From contig NZ_LZZT01000010.1 in NCBI RefSeq assembly GCF_014170305.1, forward strand, positions 62,001 through 126,000: 64,000 nucleotides of DNA. The letters are read 5' to 3'. Source of the DNA: Achromobacter sp. UMC71. GTDB lineage: Bacteria > Pseudomonadota > Gammaproteobacteria > Burkholderiales > Burkholderiaceae_B. Shown piece by piece: positions 48,889 to 57,662 of this stretch (positions are counted from its first letter, which is position 1; every line of letters starts with the position of its first letter). Under the pieces are notes generated by a model, which saw only the letters and a program-made list of their open reading frames with translations, ran no database searches and was not told where the DNA came from. Position numbers and translations under genes: made by a program.

Positions 48889-49139
48889 GGCTCCTCCTCG
48901 CCCCGGGCGGGGCGTTGAGAAGTAGCCTTACCTCTAGTTTTGACCTGTACGGATATTCCGGGGGAGCGTCAACAGCAGATGCTGACATTTGTTTGAAGAT
49001 TCAACATGCAGAGACGTGATACAGATGTGTTCTATAGAAAATGACAAAACCCGAAATGCTGAGGGCAGGGTATGCAAAGTCTTGAAGAGTGGGGAACTTT
49101 GCGAATTGATATGTGTAAAGCATAAAATTTGAGAGAAAA

Positions 49140-49500
49140 TTGCCTGCTTCCACGCATTCTTTGTCATTGCCGGTCGTGTCCCGCCCGCTAAGGGTCGCCC
49201 TGCTGGGCGCGAACCGGAGCATCCATACCGCGCGACGGGCCAATGGCCTGAGCGAGCGCGGACACGATGTCCACCTGCTCTCGCTCAACCCGCCGTCAGC
49301 CGACATCTCACCCGCGGTGCGGCAATACCAGCTGCCTTACGGCGCCCCTTTCGGTTATCTGTTGGCTGATCGGCGTGCGCGCCGGCTGCTCTCGCGGATT
49401 AAACCTGATCTGCTCAACACCCACTATGCGACCGGCTATGGCCTGCTGGCGCGCCGCTCCGGGATCGGTCTCGTCACCCTGAGCTTGTCGACCAACCAGG
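49140..49500 (+). pseudogene. Glycosyltransferase (GT4-like) N-terminal stub
   Basis: About 120 residues of a GT4-type N-terminal domain: VALLGANRSIHTARRANGLSERGHDVH region (hallmark SIHTARRANGLSERGH), then RRLLSRIKPDLLNTHYATGYG and LLARRSG. The donor-binding C-terminal domain is absent; after about 49500 the frame carries unrelated sequence and a stop at 49565. TTG at 49140 follows GAGAG; GTG at 49176 is an alternative. The AT-rich stretch 48972-49139 before it holds no gene. It probably comes from a surface polysaccharide locus. Confidence 0.65.
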
Positions 49501-49594
49501 GGTGGAGCTGCGACTTCATGGCCGATGCACTATGGTCGGGACGGCGCTTCAGGACCTTCGCGTAGGATGAAGACGCCTCGAACACGGAGATTCA

Positions 49595-49768
49595 GACACC
49601 CCCGCCTTGGGCGATGTACTGCATGCGGTGATGTGCGGCGCAGGGCACAACATCCGCCTGATCCTGGCCGCGCTGTGGCTTTGTTGCGCTCGACTCGGGC
49701 TGTCGATACAGGCGCTCATCACGGAATTGATCGCTGCTCCAGTCGAGAACCGGCCTGCGTGCATCTGA
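49595..49768 (+). pseudogene. IS5-like transposase C-terminal remnant
   Basis: The frame from 49595 gives DTPALGDVLHAVMCGAGHNI followed by RLILAALWL and a stop at 49766. The pattern GD-h-HAVMCGAGHNIR is the usual end of IS5-family transposases. Nothing of the catalytic part is left. Confidence 0.5.
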
Positions 49769-49813
49769 GATCTGAGTTATTCAGGACGGACTATGTAGTT
49801 TACGGAGAAGTGG

Positions 49814-51340
49814 ATGAAAGCTTACGTTGTGGCTGGAATGCTAGCAGTGGCGGCACTCACTGGATGCCAATCATTTGATCAGGTGGTAGCTTCGAACCTA
49901 GGGCAAGCCTGTGACGACCTTGGCCGATCGGCGACTGCTGGAATTTCCCCTGCTGTTGCCATGGATCGTCGATCCAATGCTGACCCGAACAAGGTCAAAT
50001 TCAGTGCCCAGGACATTCTGGGTAGCAGCGGTGTTGGCGTGGGAGGGCAATTCGCGTTCCTGCCTGAAACGACGATCGCTAAAGTAAATGGCTCGTCGCC
50101 CCGGCTACTCAGGACCGGTGGCGCCTACGTCACGTCCGCCCGCAGAGTGGAAGTGGGTTCGGTACCGGCCTGTGACATCGTCGGCGTGATCCTTCCCGAG
50201 ATCAGCACGGACCCGGCGGTTGCAGATAGAGAAAACAAGGTGTCCAACATCAGCTTCCAGTTGCTCGTTCCGCTGAACTGGAACAGTTCATCGAAGGGAA
50301 AACTGATCCAGTTCGGGGGCGGGGCGTTCAACGGTGAGTTGTTTGATCTGGGGAAGGTCCTGCAGAACTTGAATTTCTGGTCGGGAGGAAAGGCACCCCT
50401 GGCCAATGGTTATGCGTTGGTGACCAGCGATTCAGGGCATCGGGGTAAGCGTACGTCGCTGGCCTTTGTCAAGCCGCCTGCGCCCGGATATACCGTGGAC
50501 CAGCAGATCGAAGTAAGGAATTTTGCCGGGGAGCATATCAAGCGAGTGCGTGACGTGGCCATAGCCATCGTCGAGCAGCTGTCCCTTGCGCGGCCAACGC
50601 GTACCTACTTCGTGGGTGTCTCCACTGGAGGTCGAGAGGCGCTCAAGGCGATATCGCTGTTTGGAGTCGACTACAACGGTGCTATTGCGGTGGCGCCCGC
50701 CTGGGATGTTACTGCAGGTGCCGCGACTGGCGAAGGATGCACAGGTCTGGCTACCGATTCAGAACAGTTTAAGAAGCTTGTCGAGGCGACGGTACCTGGA
50801 GGAACCCAGGATGAAAAGCTGGACAACTTGTGCCGCGTGGTCGAGCTCACCTGGCAACCTCCGGCGAACTTGACAGCGTTTGGTGCCGCGGGTGGGAAGC
50901 TGTTGATCGTGCAGGGCACGAGCGACAAGATTGTACCCGCGAGCAAGACCGACCTGTACTGGCAACGGTTCGTGGCGCAAACACCTGAGTGGGATGAATT
51001 CGCCCGTTATTACCACATCCCCGGATTCGATCACGGCTTCGGATATGTGCCTGACTTCGATCTTATCGGCGCTCTGAACCGTTGGGTGGATGACCACTCG
51101 CAGACACCGGAGGTGCAGGGCCTTACGTACAAGTACGCACTCGCTACCTCGCTTCCCGTGCTGCTTTGGGAGGGGCTCTTCCACGGCTTCAGTTTTCCTC
51201 TGAACGTCCATGTTCAAAAGGAAAAGCAGGTCTGCCCGTACCCCTCAGTTTCGACCCTTACAGGCAACGCCTTTAACTGGCGCCGTGCCGGGGAATGCAC
51301 ATTGAATCACACCGGGTTCCATGTGACCCACCCCCAATAG
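49814..51340 (+). CDS. Tannase/feruloyl-esterase-family lipoprotein
   Basis: 508 residues, GGAG six bases upstream. A lipoprotein signal (LTGC, Cys18) anchors it to a membrane. The alpha/beta-hydrolase core shows the nucleophile Ser270 in GVSTGGREAL, the acid Asp in QGTSDKIVP and the His in GFDHGFG. The family splits ester bonds of plant phenolics or related aromatic esters. Characterised members have Cys next to the nucleophilic Ser and Cys after the His, joined by a disulfide; both are absent here (Val and Gly). It lies alone among IS scars. Confidence 0.85.
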   Translation: MKAYVVAGMLAVAALTGCQSFDQVVASNLGQACDDLGRSATAGISPAVAMDRRSNADPNKVKFSAQDILGSSGVGVGGQFAFLPETTIAKVNGSSPRLLRTGGAYVTSARRVEVGSVPACDIVGVILPEISTDPAVADRENKVSNISFQLLVPLNWNSSSKGKLIQFGGGAFNGELFDLGKVLQNLNFWSGGKAPLANGYALVTSDSGHRGKRTSLAFVKPPAPGYTVDQQIEVRNFAGEHIKRVRDVAIAIVEQLSLARPTRTYFVGVSTGGREALKAISLFGVDYNGAIAVAPAWDVTAGAATGEGCTGLATDSEQFKKLVEATVPGGTQDEKLDNLCRVVELTWQPPANLTAFGAAGGKLLIVQGTSDKIVPASKTDLYWQRFVAQTPEWDEFARYYHIPGFDHGFGYVPDFDLIGALNRWVDDHSQTPEVQGLTYKYALATSLPVLLWEGLFHGFSFPLNVHVQKEKQVCPYPSVSTLTGNAFNWRRAGECTLNHTGFHVTHPQ

Positions 51341-51379
51341 CAGGGCCATCAGCCGATAGAGATTTCGTCCTCCTTTGGC

Positions 51380-51520
51380 GCCAGGGAATTCGCTTGGGAC
51401 CCGTGTTCTCGGGCGAATTCCGCAGGGGTTTTCCATGCCAGTGCACTGTGGGGCGCTCCTCGTTATAGAAACGCCGTCACGCTTCGATTTTGCTCCTTGC
51501 ATCGGCCAGCGCTTCCTTGG
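51380..51520 (-). pseudogene. IS3-family OrfB C-terminal remnant
   Basis: Reverse-strand reading gives KEALADARSKIEA, a stop where Trp is expected, RRFYNEERP, then after a one-base shift HSALAWKTPAEFARE. This is the characteristic IS3-type C-terminus (WR-x-YN-x-x-RPHSAL-x-W-x-TP-x-EFA). It is clearly decayed. The remaining bases of 51341-51591 hold no gene. Confidence 0.65.
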
Positions 51521-51531
51521 AATCTGCGCGA

Positions 51532-51542
51532 GGGGGGGGGGG
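51532..51542. repeat. Homopolymer of eleven G
   Basis: An uninterrupted G11 run in the gene-free strip between the IS3 remnant and the 3' end of the binding-protein gene, about 50 bases beyond its stop codon. Such runs slip easily during replication, but here no coding frame or promoter is obviously affected. Confidence 0.9.
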
Positions 51543-51591
51543 ATTGGTCAGGCCGGATGGCACCGTCTATTCTTGTCGTCATGGCCGTTCC

Positions 51592-52620
51592 CTAGTCGGC
51601 CTTCACGCCCAACGCGCGCACCAGTTTTCCGTAGCGATCGGCCTCAGCGCGATTGAGCTCGACGAACTGCTGGCGCGACAGCGAGGGAATCTCTCCACCC
51701 ATGCTCCGCAGGCGCTCGCGGGTCGCTGGATCACCAAGGGCTTTTTGCAGTTCGCGGTACAGGCTGTCGAGAATGGGTTTGGGCGTGCCCGTTGGCGCGT
51801 ACAGACCGTACCAGGTGGTGATGTCGACCTCGGGATAGCCTGCTTCCCGCATGGTGGGGACATCCGGAAATTGCTGTGAGCGCGTCGGCGTGGTGATAGC
51901 CAGGGCTCTCAGTTTTCCCGTCCGAATATGAGCGATAGCCGAAGAGGACGTGTCGATCATGAGCTGAACCTGGCCGCTGATCAGGTCCGGGTATGCCGCA
52001 CTGCTGCCCTTGTAAGGCACGTGGCTCATCTTCAGGTCCGCGGCAATTGCCAAGACGGCGCCCGCCAGATGCTGTGTGCTACCCACGCCGGAGGACGCGT
52101 AGTTAAAGGCTTGCGGCCGTGCTTTTATCTCAGAGATCAGCTCCGCCATGCCGCGCGCCTTTTCCTTCGGGCCGACGATCAAGAGCTGCGGGACCTCGAT
52201 CACCATCCCGATGGGCTGGAGGTCCTTGTTCGGATCGAATGGCAGCTTGATCATGGCCGGCGCGATGGACTGCCCTGTATTGGTGGCAAGCAGCAACGTG
52301 TACCCATCGGCGGGCGCCTTTGCCACCGCGGCGCCCGCCAGCGTATTGGCGGCCCCCGGACGGTTCTCCACAATGACGGGCTGTCCGACCGACTGCGACC
52401 AGCGTTCGGCCAGAATGCGCGCCAGGAGATCGCTGCCGCCTCCGGCGGATGCGCCCACCAACAGGCGTATCGGCTTGGACGGGTAGGCATCCTGCGCCAA
52501 CACGTTGCCGGGAAACAGACATGCCATGCATAGCGACAGGACCGATGCCCATCCCGATATCGTGTTGTATTGCCGCGCTCGGGCCGGTACGGCCATCTCA
52601 TGGGTCGGTCCTGTTGTCAT
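51592..52620 (-). CDS. Tripartite tricarboxylate transporter substrate-binding protein (Bug/TctC)
   Basis: 342 residues from the ATG at 52620, with AAGGAG seven bases upstream. A signal peptide ending NVLA before QDAYPSKPIRLLVG leads into the Bug fold: GASAGGGSDLLARI, ENRPGAANTLA, YASSGVGSTQHL and HVPYKGSSAAYPDLISGQV. It binds a carboxylate in the periplasm. No TctA/TctB membrane genes are nearby, which is common for Bug proteins in this order. Last gene of the sugar-acid operon. Confidence 0.93.
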   Translation of the reverse strand: MTTGPTHEMAVPARARQYNTISGWASVLSLCMACLFPGNVLAQDAYPSKPIRLLVGASAGGGSDLLARILAERWSQSVGQPVIVENRPGAANTLAGAAVAKAPADGYTLLLATNTGQSIAPAMIKLPFDPNKDLQPIGMVIEVPQLLIVGPKEKARGMAELISEIKARPQAFNYASSGVGSTQHLAGAVLAIAADLKMSHVPYKGSSAAYPDLISGQVQLMIDTSSSAIAHIRTGKLRALAITTPTRSQQFPDVPTMREAGYPEVDITTWYGLYAPTGTPKPILDSLYRELQKALGDPATRERLRSMGGEIPSLSRQQFVELNRAEADRYGKLVRALGVKAD

Positions 52621-52677
52621 TGTCTGTCTCCTTTTCCTGTCTCTGGGTCTTGGCCCGGCTGTCGCCCCAACGCGGCA

Positions 52678-53730
52678 CTAGGGTGGGGGTGTGCCTTGCC
52701 GGATCAACGCCAAGGCCATGCGACAGGCAAGCTGGAACGCCCGGATGGTCGCGTCTGGATTGGCCCGGCCTTGGCCCGCGATATCGAAAGCGGTGCCGTG
52801 GGCTGGCGTGACGATGGGAATGGGCAGGCCGCCCTGCACGGTAACCCCGCGCGAAAAGCCCATCAGCTTCATTGCAATCTGCCCCTGGTCGTGGTACATG
52901 GTCACCACCCCGTCGTACTCGGGCGCATCCGGTTGGACTTTGAGGAAAATGGTATCTGCCGGAAAGGGGCCGGACACCGGCAGGCCGCTGGCGCGCGCGA
53001 CCGCGACGGCCGGCCCGATCACATCGAGCTCTTCGCGGCCGAAGGAGCCGTTGTCGCCATTGTGTGGATTCAATCCGCAGACAGCGATACGCGGTTGTTC
53101 AATGCCTGAATCGACCATTGCCCGATGAATCAGCTCGATGGCGCGAATGACTCCCTCGACGGTGACCTGCCGCGCGACATCGCGCAGCGGAATATGAGAG
53201 GTGACGCGGGAAGTCCAGAGCTTGTCCAAGACGTTGAACTCACATACGGGCCCTTCATGCCGGATCTGCTGCGCAAACCAATGCAGTTCATCGCTGGTTT
53301 CCATTCCGCCCAGATGCAATGAATGCTTATTGAGCGGAGCGAACAGGATGGCATCCGCATGTCCCTGGCTTACGGCGTCCAGGGCCAGACCCAGTGTCCG
53401 CAGGCTATAGCGTCCACCTGCCGCTGTGCTGACCCCGCGGACAAAGCCAGCCGGATTGGTTCCGAGAAAGGGCAATATGACGGGGCGGCCTGTCGCGCCC
53501 TGCTCGCGGAGGTCGAGATGGGCGAGCGATTCGATTTCGCGGCAAGGCGTATGTTGTCCAGCGGCATCCATGCCGCGCCGCAGTTCGTCCGGATCGGCGA
53601 TCACAAGTAGATCGGCGCGTGTGGTGGTTTCGGGCTGGGCCAGCAGCCGCGCGACCAGTTCGGGGCCAATGCCCGCCGGGTCTCCCAGGACGACTGCAAT
53701 GCGCGGCTTGCGCGAAGCGTTGGGTATCAT
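52678..53730 (-). CDS. pdxA2: PdxA2-type 4-phospho-threonate/erythronate dehydrogenase family protein
   Basis: 350 residues. The PdxA fold has LGDPAGIGPE at the start, metal-binding histidines in NKHSLH, NPHNGDNG and MYHDQGQIAMK, and the closing TPAHGTAFDIAGQG. Proteins of the PdxA2 branch oxidise and decarboxylate 4-phosphorylated threonate or erythronate; they normally need a DUF1537 kinase to supply the phosphate, and none is present in the window. The context (Bug protein, fuconate-dehydratase-like enzyme) favours sugar-acid use over vitamin B6 synthesis. Confidence 0.85.
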   Translation of the reverse strand: MIPNASRKPRIAVVLGDPAGIGPELVARLLAQPETTTRADLLVIADPDELRRGMDAAGQHTPCREIESLAHLDLREQGATGRPVILPFLGTNPAGFVRGVSTAAGGRYSLRTLGLALDAVSQGHADAILFAPLNKHSLHLGGMETSDELHWFAQQIRHEGPVCEFNVLDKLWTSRVTSHIPLRDVARQVTVEGVIRAIELIHRAMVDSGIEQPRIAVCGLNPHNGDNGSFGREELDVIGPAVAVARASGLPVSGPFPADTIFLKVQPDAPEYDGVVTMYHDQGQIAMKLMGFSRGVTVQGGLPIPIVTPAHGTAFDIAGQGRANPDATIRAFQLACRMALALIRQGTPPP

Positions 53731-53802
53731 GAGGGGCCTTCCAAAAAGGCGGCATCGGAGACCGCGGATATCGGGTGTCAGCCGGGGGGGCCAGGCCAGG
53801 GG

Positions 53803-55101
53803 TCACGCCCAAACGGCGCCGTTCGGAAACTCGTGCGCCGCCAGCGTTTCCGGGTACAGCTCGATGCTGTAGCCGGGCCGCTTGGGGGGCATATATCGAC
53901 CACCGTGAATGACGACCGGATCGAGGAAGTGTTCGTGCAAGTGGTCCACATACTCCAATACGCGGCGGTCGAGAGAGGCGGAGACACCGATATAGTCGAA
54001 CAGCGCGATATGCTGTACGTACTCGCACAGGCCCACGCCGCCCGCGTGCGGACATACCGGAACGCCAAACTTGGCCGCCATCAATAGCACTACCAGCACT
54101 TCGTTCAGCCCGCCCAGGCGCGCAGCATCGACCTGGCAGAAGTCGATTGCGCCGGCCTGCAGCAATTGCTTGAACATCACGCGATTGTGGCAGTGCTCGC
54201 CCGTGGCGACGCCGATGGGCGCTACGCGCCGGCGGATAGCGGCATGCCCAAGTATGTCGTCAGGGCTGGTGGGTTCCTCGATCCACCAGGGTTCGAAGGC
54301 CGCCAGGCGTCGCATGTTGTGAATGGCCTCATCCACCTCCCACACCTGGTTCGCATCCATCATGAGCGTGCGTTCCCAGCCGATTTCTTCGCGCAGGATC
54401 GTTGCGCGGCGGATGTCCTCTTCGATATTTCCACCGACTTTCTGCTTGAAATGCGTCCAGCCTTCGGCTATTCCCTCTCTCGCCAGGCGCCGCACTTTCT
54501 CTTCCGGATAGCCCAGCCAACCCGCCGAGGTGGTGTAAGCCGGATAGCCGCGCTCCAGCATTTCGCGTTCGCGCGCGCCGCGTGTTGGCAGTCGGCGGCG
54601 CAATAGCGCTATCGCCTCCTCAGGCGTCAGGGCGTCCATTACGAAGCGAAAGTCCAGGCAGCGTACCAAGTCTTCCGGACTCATGTCCGCCAGAAGCTTC
54701 CACACCGGCTTGCCGACGGATTTTCCCCAAAGGTCCCACACCGCGTTGACGATGGCGGCCGTTGCCAGATGGATCACACCCTTGTCAGGGCCGACCCAGC
54801 GTAGCTGGCTGTCCTCTGTCGTGATCTGGCGCCAGAACGCGCCCATGTCGGCGGTGATCTCTTCGAGCTTGCGGCCCTCGACGAAAGCCTGGAGCGATTT
54901 CACCGCGGCTACGCACAACTCGTTGCCGCGTCCGATGGTGAATGTCAGGCCATGACCCTCCAGGTCCGAACGGTCAGTATGCAGCACCACATAGGTCGCG
55001 GAGTAGTCGGGCGCAGCGTTCATCGCATCGGAGCCGTCGAGCGAGCGAGACGTGGGGAAGCGGATGTCCCGCACGGAAAGGCGTTTAATGAGAGTGGACA
55101 T
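53803..55101 (-). CDS. Enolase-superfamily sugar-acid dehydratase (L-fuconate-dehydratase-like)
   Basis: 432 residues, near the usual FucD length. N-terminal capping domain with VRDIRFPTSRSLDGSDAMN, then the barrel with the base motif FKQKVGG, metal ligands in MMDANQVWEV, WIEEPTSPDD and TGEHCHNR, and the catalytic His in PHAGGVGLCEY. The family removes water from six-carbon sugar acids to give 2-keto-3-deoxy acids. First gene of a three-gene operon that continues to the PdxA2-like and Bug genes. The exact sugar acid needs testing; L-fuconate is the best guess. Confidence 0.9.
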   Translation of the reverse strand: MSTLIKRLSVRDIRFPTSRSLDGSDAMNAAPDYSATYVVLHTDRSDLEGHGLTFTIGRGNELCVAAVKSLQAFVEGRKLEEITADMGAFWRQITTEDSQLRWVGPDKGVIHLATAAIVNAVWDLWGKSVGKPVWKLLADMSPEDLVRCLDFRFVMDALTPEEAIALLRRRLPTRGAREREMLERGYPAYTTSAGWLGYPEEKVRRLAREGIAEGWTHFKQKVGGNIEEDIRRATILREEIGWERTLMMDANQVWEVDEAIHNMRRLAAFEPWWIEEPTSPDDILGHAAIRRRVAPIGVATGEHCHNRVMFKQLLQAGAIDFCQVDAARLGGLNEVLVVLLMAAKFGVPVCPHAGGVGLCEYVQHIALFDYIGVSASLDRRVLEYVDHLHEHFLDPVVIHGGRYMPPKRPGYSIELYPETLAAHEFPNGAVWA

Positions 55102-55208
55102 GGCAAGCAGGGAAAAGAGTCAATGGATAGACGCATCGTAGATTTTCCACGGGTATAGTAAAAATAGATATTCCTGATCCATCGATAACGAACCTTGATC
55201 GCCTTCTC

Positions 55209-56162
55209 ATGGCCCACAGTCTGCTCGAATCCCAGGACGTGTTCAGGCGCCTGCGCTTGAAGAGCCAGCAAGTGATGTTGCTGGATGCCCTGGAAAAGCA
55301 CGGCAACTTGCATCGGGCCGCCAAGGCCATCCACGTCACGCAGCCTGCCGCCACCAATTTGCTGCGTCAGCTGGAGGATGGTCTCGGCGTGCTGCTCTTC
55401 GTTCGCCACGCGCGCGGCCTGTCGCCCACGGCGTTCGGGGAAACGATGATCCGTTACGCGCGCGGCATCCTCCATAACTTCGACCATGCGCGCGAGGAGA
55501 TGGCGGCCTTCGCTGAAGGCGCGACCGGCCTGGTTCGCATGGGGAGCGTCAGCGGCGCGGTTCCGTCGTTGCTGGTGCCGGCCGTGGCTCGCTGCAAGCT
55601 TGCGTTCCCCCGATTGCGAATATCCTTGCTGGTGGATACCAGCGACCTGCTGCTTCCCATGTTGCTGCGAGATGATCTGGACGTGGTCCTTGGTCGCCTT
55701 CCCGACCATTTCGTCGACGAGGACCTGGACGTGCAATTGCTGGGCGGCGAGCCCATGAGCATCGTCGCGCGCCCCGGCCATCCGTTGGCGACCAAGCGCC
55801 GCCTGGCCTTGAGCCACCTCCGGGATTGCGCCTGGGTACTGCACCCCACTGGTAGCCCGATGCGCAGGCGCGTGGATCAGGCGCTGATGGATGCTGGTCT
55901 GGTCCATGCGCCCGACGTTGTCGAATCCGCGTCGATTCTCGTGGTCACAGCTCTCCTGGAGAAAAGCGATATGGTTTCGGTGCTGCCATCGGCGGTGGCG
56001 CAACACTACGCGCGCTTTCGTATGCTGAAGATACTTCCCGTCGCGTTGCCGTTGTCGATGCCGCCTCTGGGAATCATTACTCGCAAGCGCAACAGCCATT
56101 CGCCTGCATTGAAGAATGTGCTGGAGTTGCTGTGCAGGGAGACCGTGCTCGCGCCTGCCTAG
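55209..56162 (+). CDS. LysR-family regulator of the sugar-acid operon
   Basis: 317 residues. Helix-turn-helix NLHRAAKAIHVTQPAATNLL and a LysR/GbpR-like effector domain (GLVRMGSVSGAVPSLLVPAV). It is divergent from the dehydratase gene across a 107-base AT-rich intergenic region, so it is the likely activator of that operon and perhaps of the FAH gene downstream. GbpR-like regulators often sense sugars or sugar acids. Confidence 0.9.
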   Translation: MAHSLLESQDVFRRLRLKSQQVMLLDALEKHGNLHRAAKAIHVTQPAATNLLRQLEDGLGVLLFVRHARGLSPTAFGETMIRYARGILHNFDHAREEMAAFAEGATGLVRMGSVSGAVPSLLVPAVARCKLAFPRLRISLLVDTSDLLLPMLLRDDLDVVLGRLPDHFVDEDLDVQLLGGEPMSIVARPGHPLATKRRLALSHLRDCAWVLHPTGSPMRRRVDQALMDAGLVHAPDVVESASILVVTALLEKSDMVSVLPSAVAQHYARFRMLKILPVALPLSMPPLGIITRKRNSHSPALKNVLELLCRETVLAPA

Positions 56163-56468
56163 TGCTGGACAGGTGCGAAGTCAGGCGTTGAGGGTCTCAA
56201 CCTCTTCCATCTCCTTGCTGGATTCACCGGCGAACTCAGCGCTGACTTTCAACGATGGCTCGCGGCTCTGGCACTTGCGGCGCCAGGGTGAAACTCTAGG
56301 CATCTCACACGATCAGTAATCGTTATCGAACAATCAAGAATAGTTATTTCTCGAGTGATTTCGGGCACATTATGATGAATCATCCGTGGAATTCTTTGCT
56401 GCCTTTTCCACGCTGCACTGTCATCATGCGCGGGACGCATTCCACATTACCTATGCCAAGGACTAGCG
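56163..56468. other. Gene-free stretch before the FAH gene
   Basis: 306 bases without a convincing gene. The second half is AT-rich (about 56310-56400) and probably holds the promoter of the FAH gene, though I cannot fix the boxes. AAGGA (56458-56462) is a good ribosome binding site for the gene at 56469. Confidence 0.5.
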
Positions 56469-57662
56469 ATGCCTGCTTCCAATACCCGATCCCGTCCTGA
56501 ATGGACACCCGACGACGGCTTCAAGGGGGCGCTGGTGGGACGAGTCTGGAGTCCCTCTGCCGGACCTGGCGGCGGACCCTGCGTGGTGGCGCTACGCAAG
56601 GATGGCGTATTCGATTTGAGCGGGACGGTCGCCACAATGAGCGGTTTGCTCGAGATGGAGGATCCCGTCGGACTGGTACGTTCGACAGCTGGTCGGCGTC
56701 TGTGCGGTGTCAGCGATCTGAGCGCCGAAGATGCTCCTGATAGCATCCATTTACTGGCTCCCTGCGATCTACAGGTCATCAAGGCTGCTGGCGTAACCTT
56801 CGCCGCCAGTATGCTGGAGCGCGTAATTGAAGAACAAACCCGGGGCGATCCGGCTCGCGCCGAAACAGTACGTCGATGGGTGATGAAACAGCTCGGCGGT
56901 TCGCTCGCCAGCATCAAGCCGGGCACGGCCAAGGCTCGGGAACTCAAGGAGTTGCTTATCAGCCAGGGGGTGTGGTCGCAATACCTGGAAGTGGGTATCG
57001 GCCCCGACGCCGAAATCTTCACCAAGGCACCAGTGCTGTCGGCCGTCGGGTTTGGGGCGGAGGTTGGTATTCATCCCAGTTCTAAATGGAACAATCCAGA
57101 ACCGGAAGTCGTGCTGGCAGTAAACAGCCGAGGTTGTGTGCTCGGCGCGGCGCTGGGCAACGACATTAATCTTCGGGATTTCGAGGGTCGCAGCGCATTG
57201 TTGCTGGGCAAGGCCAAGGACAACAACGCTTCCTGCGCGATTGGCCCCTTCATCCGCCTATTCGATCAGAGTTTTACGCTGGACGACTTGTACAGACTGA
57301 CTGTTTTGCTGGAGGTCCGTGGCGTAGACGGATTTGTATTGCGCGATCAAAGCTCTCTCGCACATATCAGTCGCGACCCGCTCGATCTGGTCCGCCAGAC
57401 CAGCGGGGAATATCACCAGTACCCAGACGGTTTCATGCTGTTTCTGGGTACCTTGTTCGCGCCTACAAAGGATCGTGACGAACCTGGCGGCGGCTTCACT
57501 CATCATCAGGGCGACGAAGTCTGCATCGCCAATGATCGGCTTGGCAAGCTGATCAATACCGTTAACCGTTGCGACCACATCCGCCCTTGGACGTTCGGGC
57601 TGAGCCAATTGATGGCGAACCTTGCGGCTCGCGGCCTGCTGGGAGTGGCCAAGGAAGAATAG
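56469..57662 (+). CDS. Fumarylacetoacetate-hydrolase-family protein (AraD1/COG3970-like)
   Basis: 397 residues. An extended N-terminal domain (ALVGRVWSPSAGPGGGPCVV, VFDLSGTVATMSGLLE) precedes the FAH fold with metal-site residues in VGIHPSSKWNNPEPEVVLAV and GAALGNDINLRDFEGRSALL. This long form includes the 2-keto-3-deoxy-pentonate dehydratases of the oxidative arabinose/xylose routes. Next to a fuconate-dehydratase-like enzyme it would act on the 2-keto-3-deoxy sugar acid. Dehydratase and hydrolase activities are both possible. Confidence 0.87.
   Translation: MPASNTRSRPEWTPDDGFKGALVGRVWSPSAGPGGGPCVVALRKDGVFDLSGTVATMSGLLEMEDPVGLVRSTAGRRLCGVSDLSAEDAPDSIHLLAPCDLQVIKAAGVTFAASMLERVIEEQTRGDPARAETVRRWVMKQLGGSLASIKPGTAKARELKELLISQGVWSQYLEVGIGPDAEIFTKAPVLSAVGFGAEVGIHPSSKWNNPEPEVVLAVNSRGCVLGAALGNDINLRDFEGRSALLLGKAKDNNASCAIGPFIRLFDQSFTLDDLYRLTVLLEVRGVDGFVLRDQSSLAHISRDPLDLVRQTSGEYHQYPDGFMLFLGTLFAPTKDRDEPGGGFTHHQGDEVCIANDRLGKLINTVNRCDHIRPWTFGLSQLMANLAARGLLGVAKEE

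Larger units (their letters stand above)
47884..48971 (-). mobile_element. IS3-family element (IS407-like), internally deleted
   Basis: The ends are related inverted repeats: TGACCTTCCCCCGCAAA on the left and, read inward on the other strand, TGACGCTCCCCCGGAAT on the right, with further similarity (GACAG, AAAACT-GAG). The 1088 bases are about 140 short of the roughly 1.24 kb normal for this group, matching a gap inside orfA. Flanking four-base sequences differ (GGAG and ACAG), so no target duplication remains. It interrupts the integrase fragment. Confidence 0.82.
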
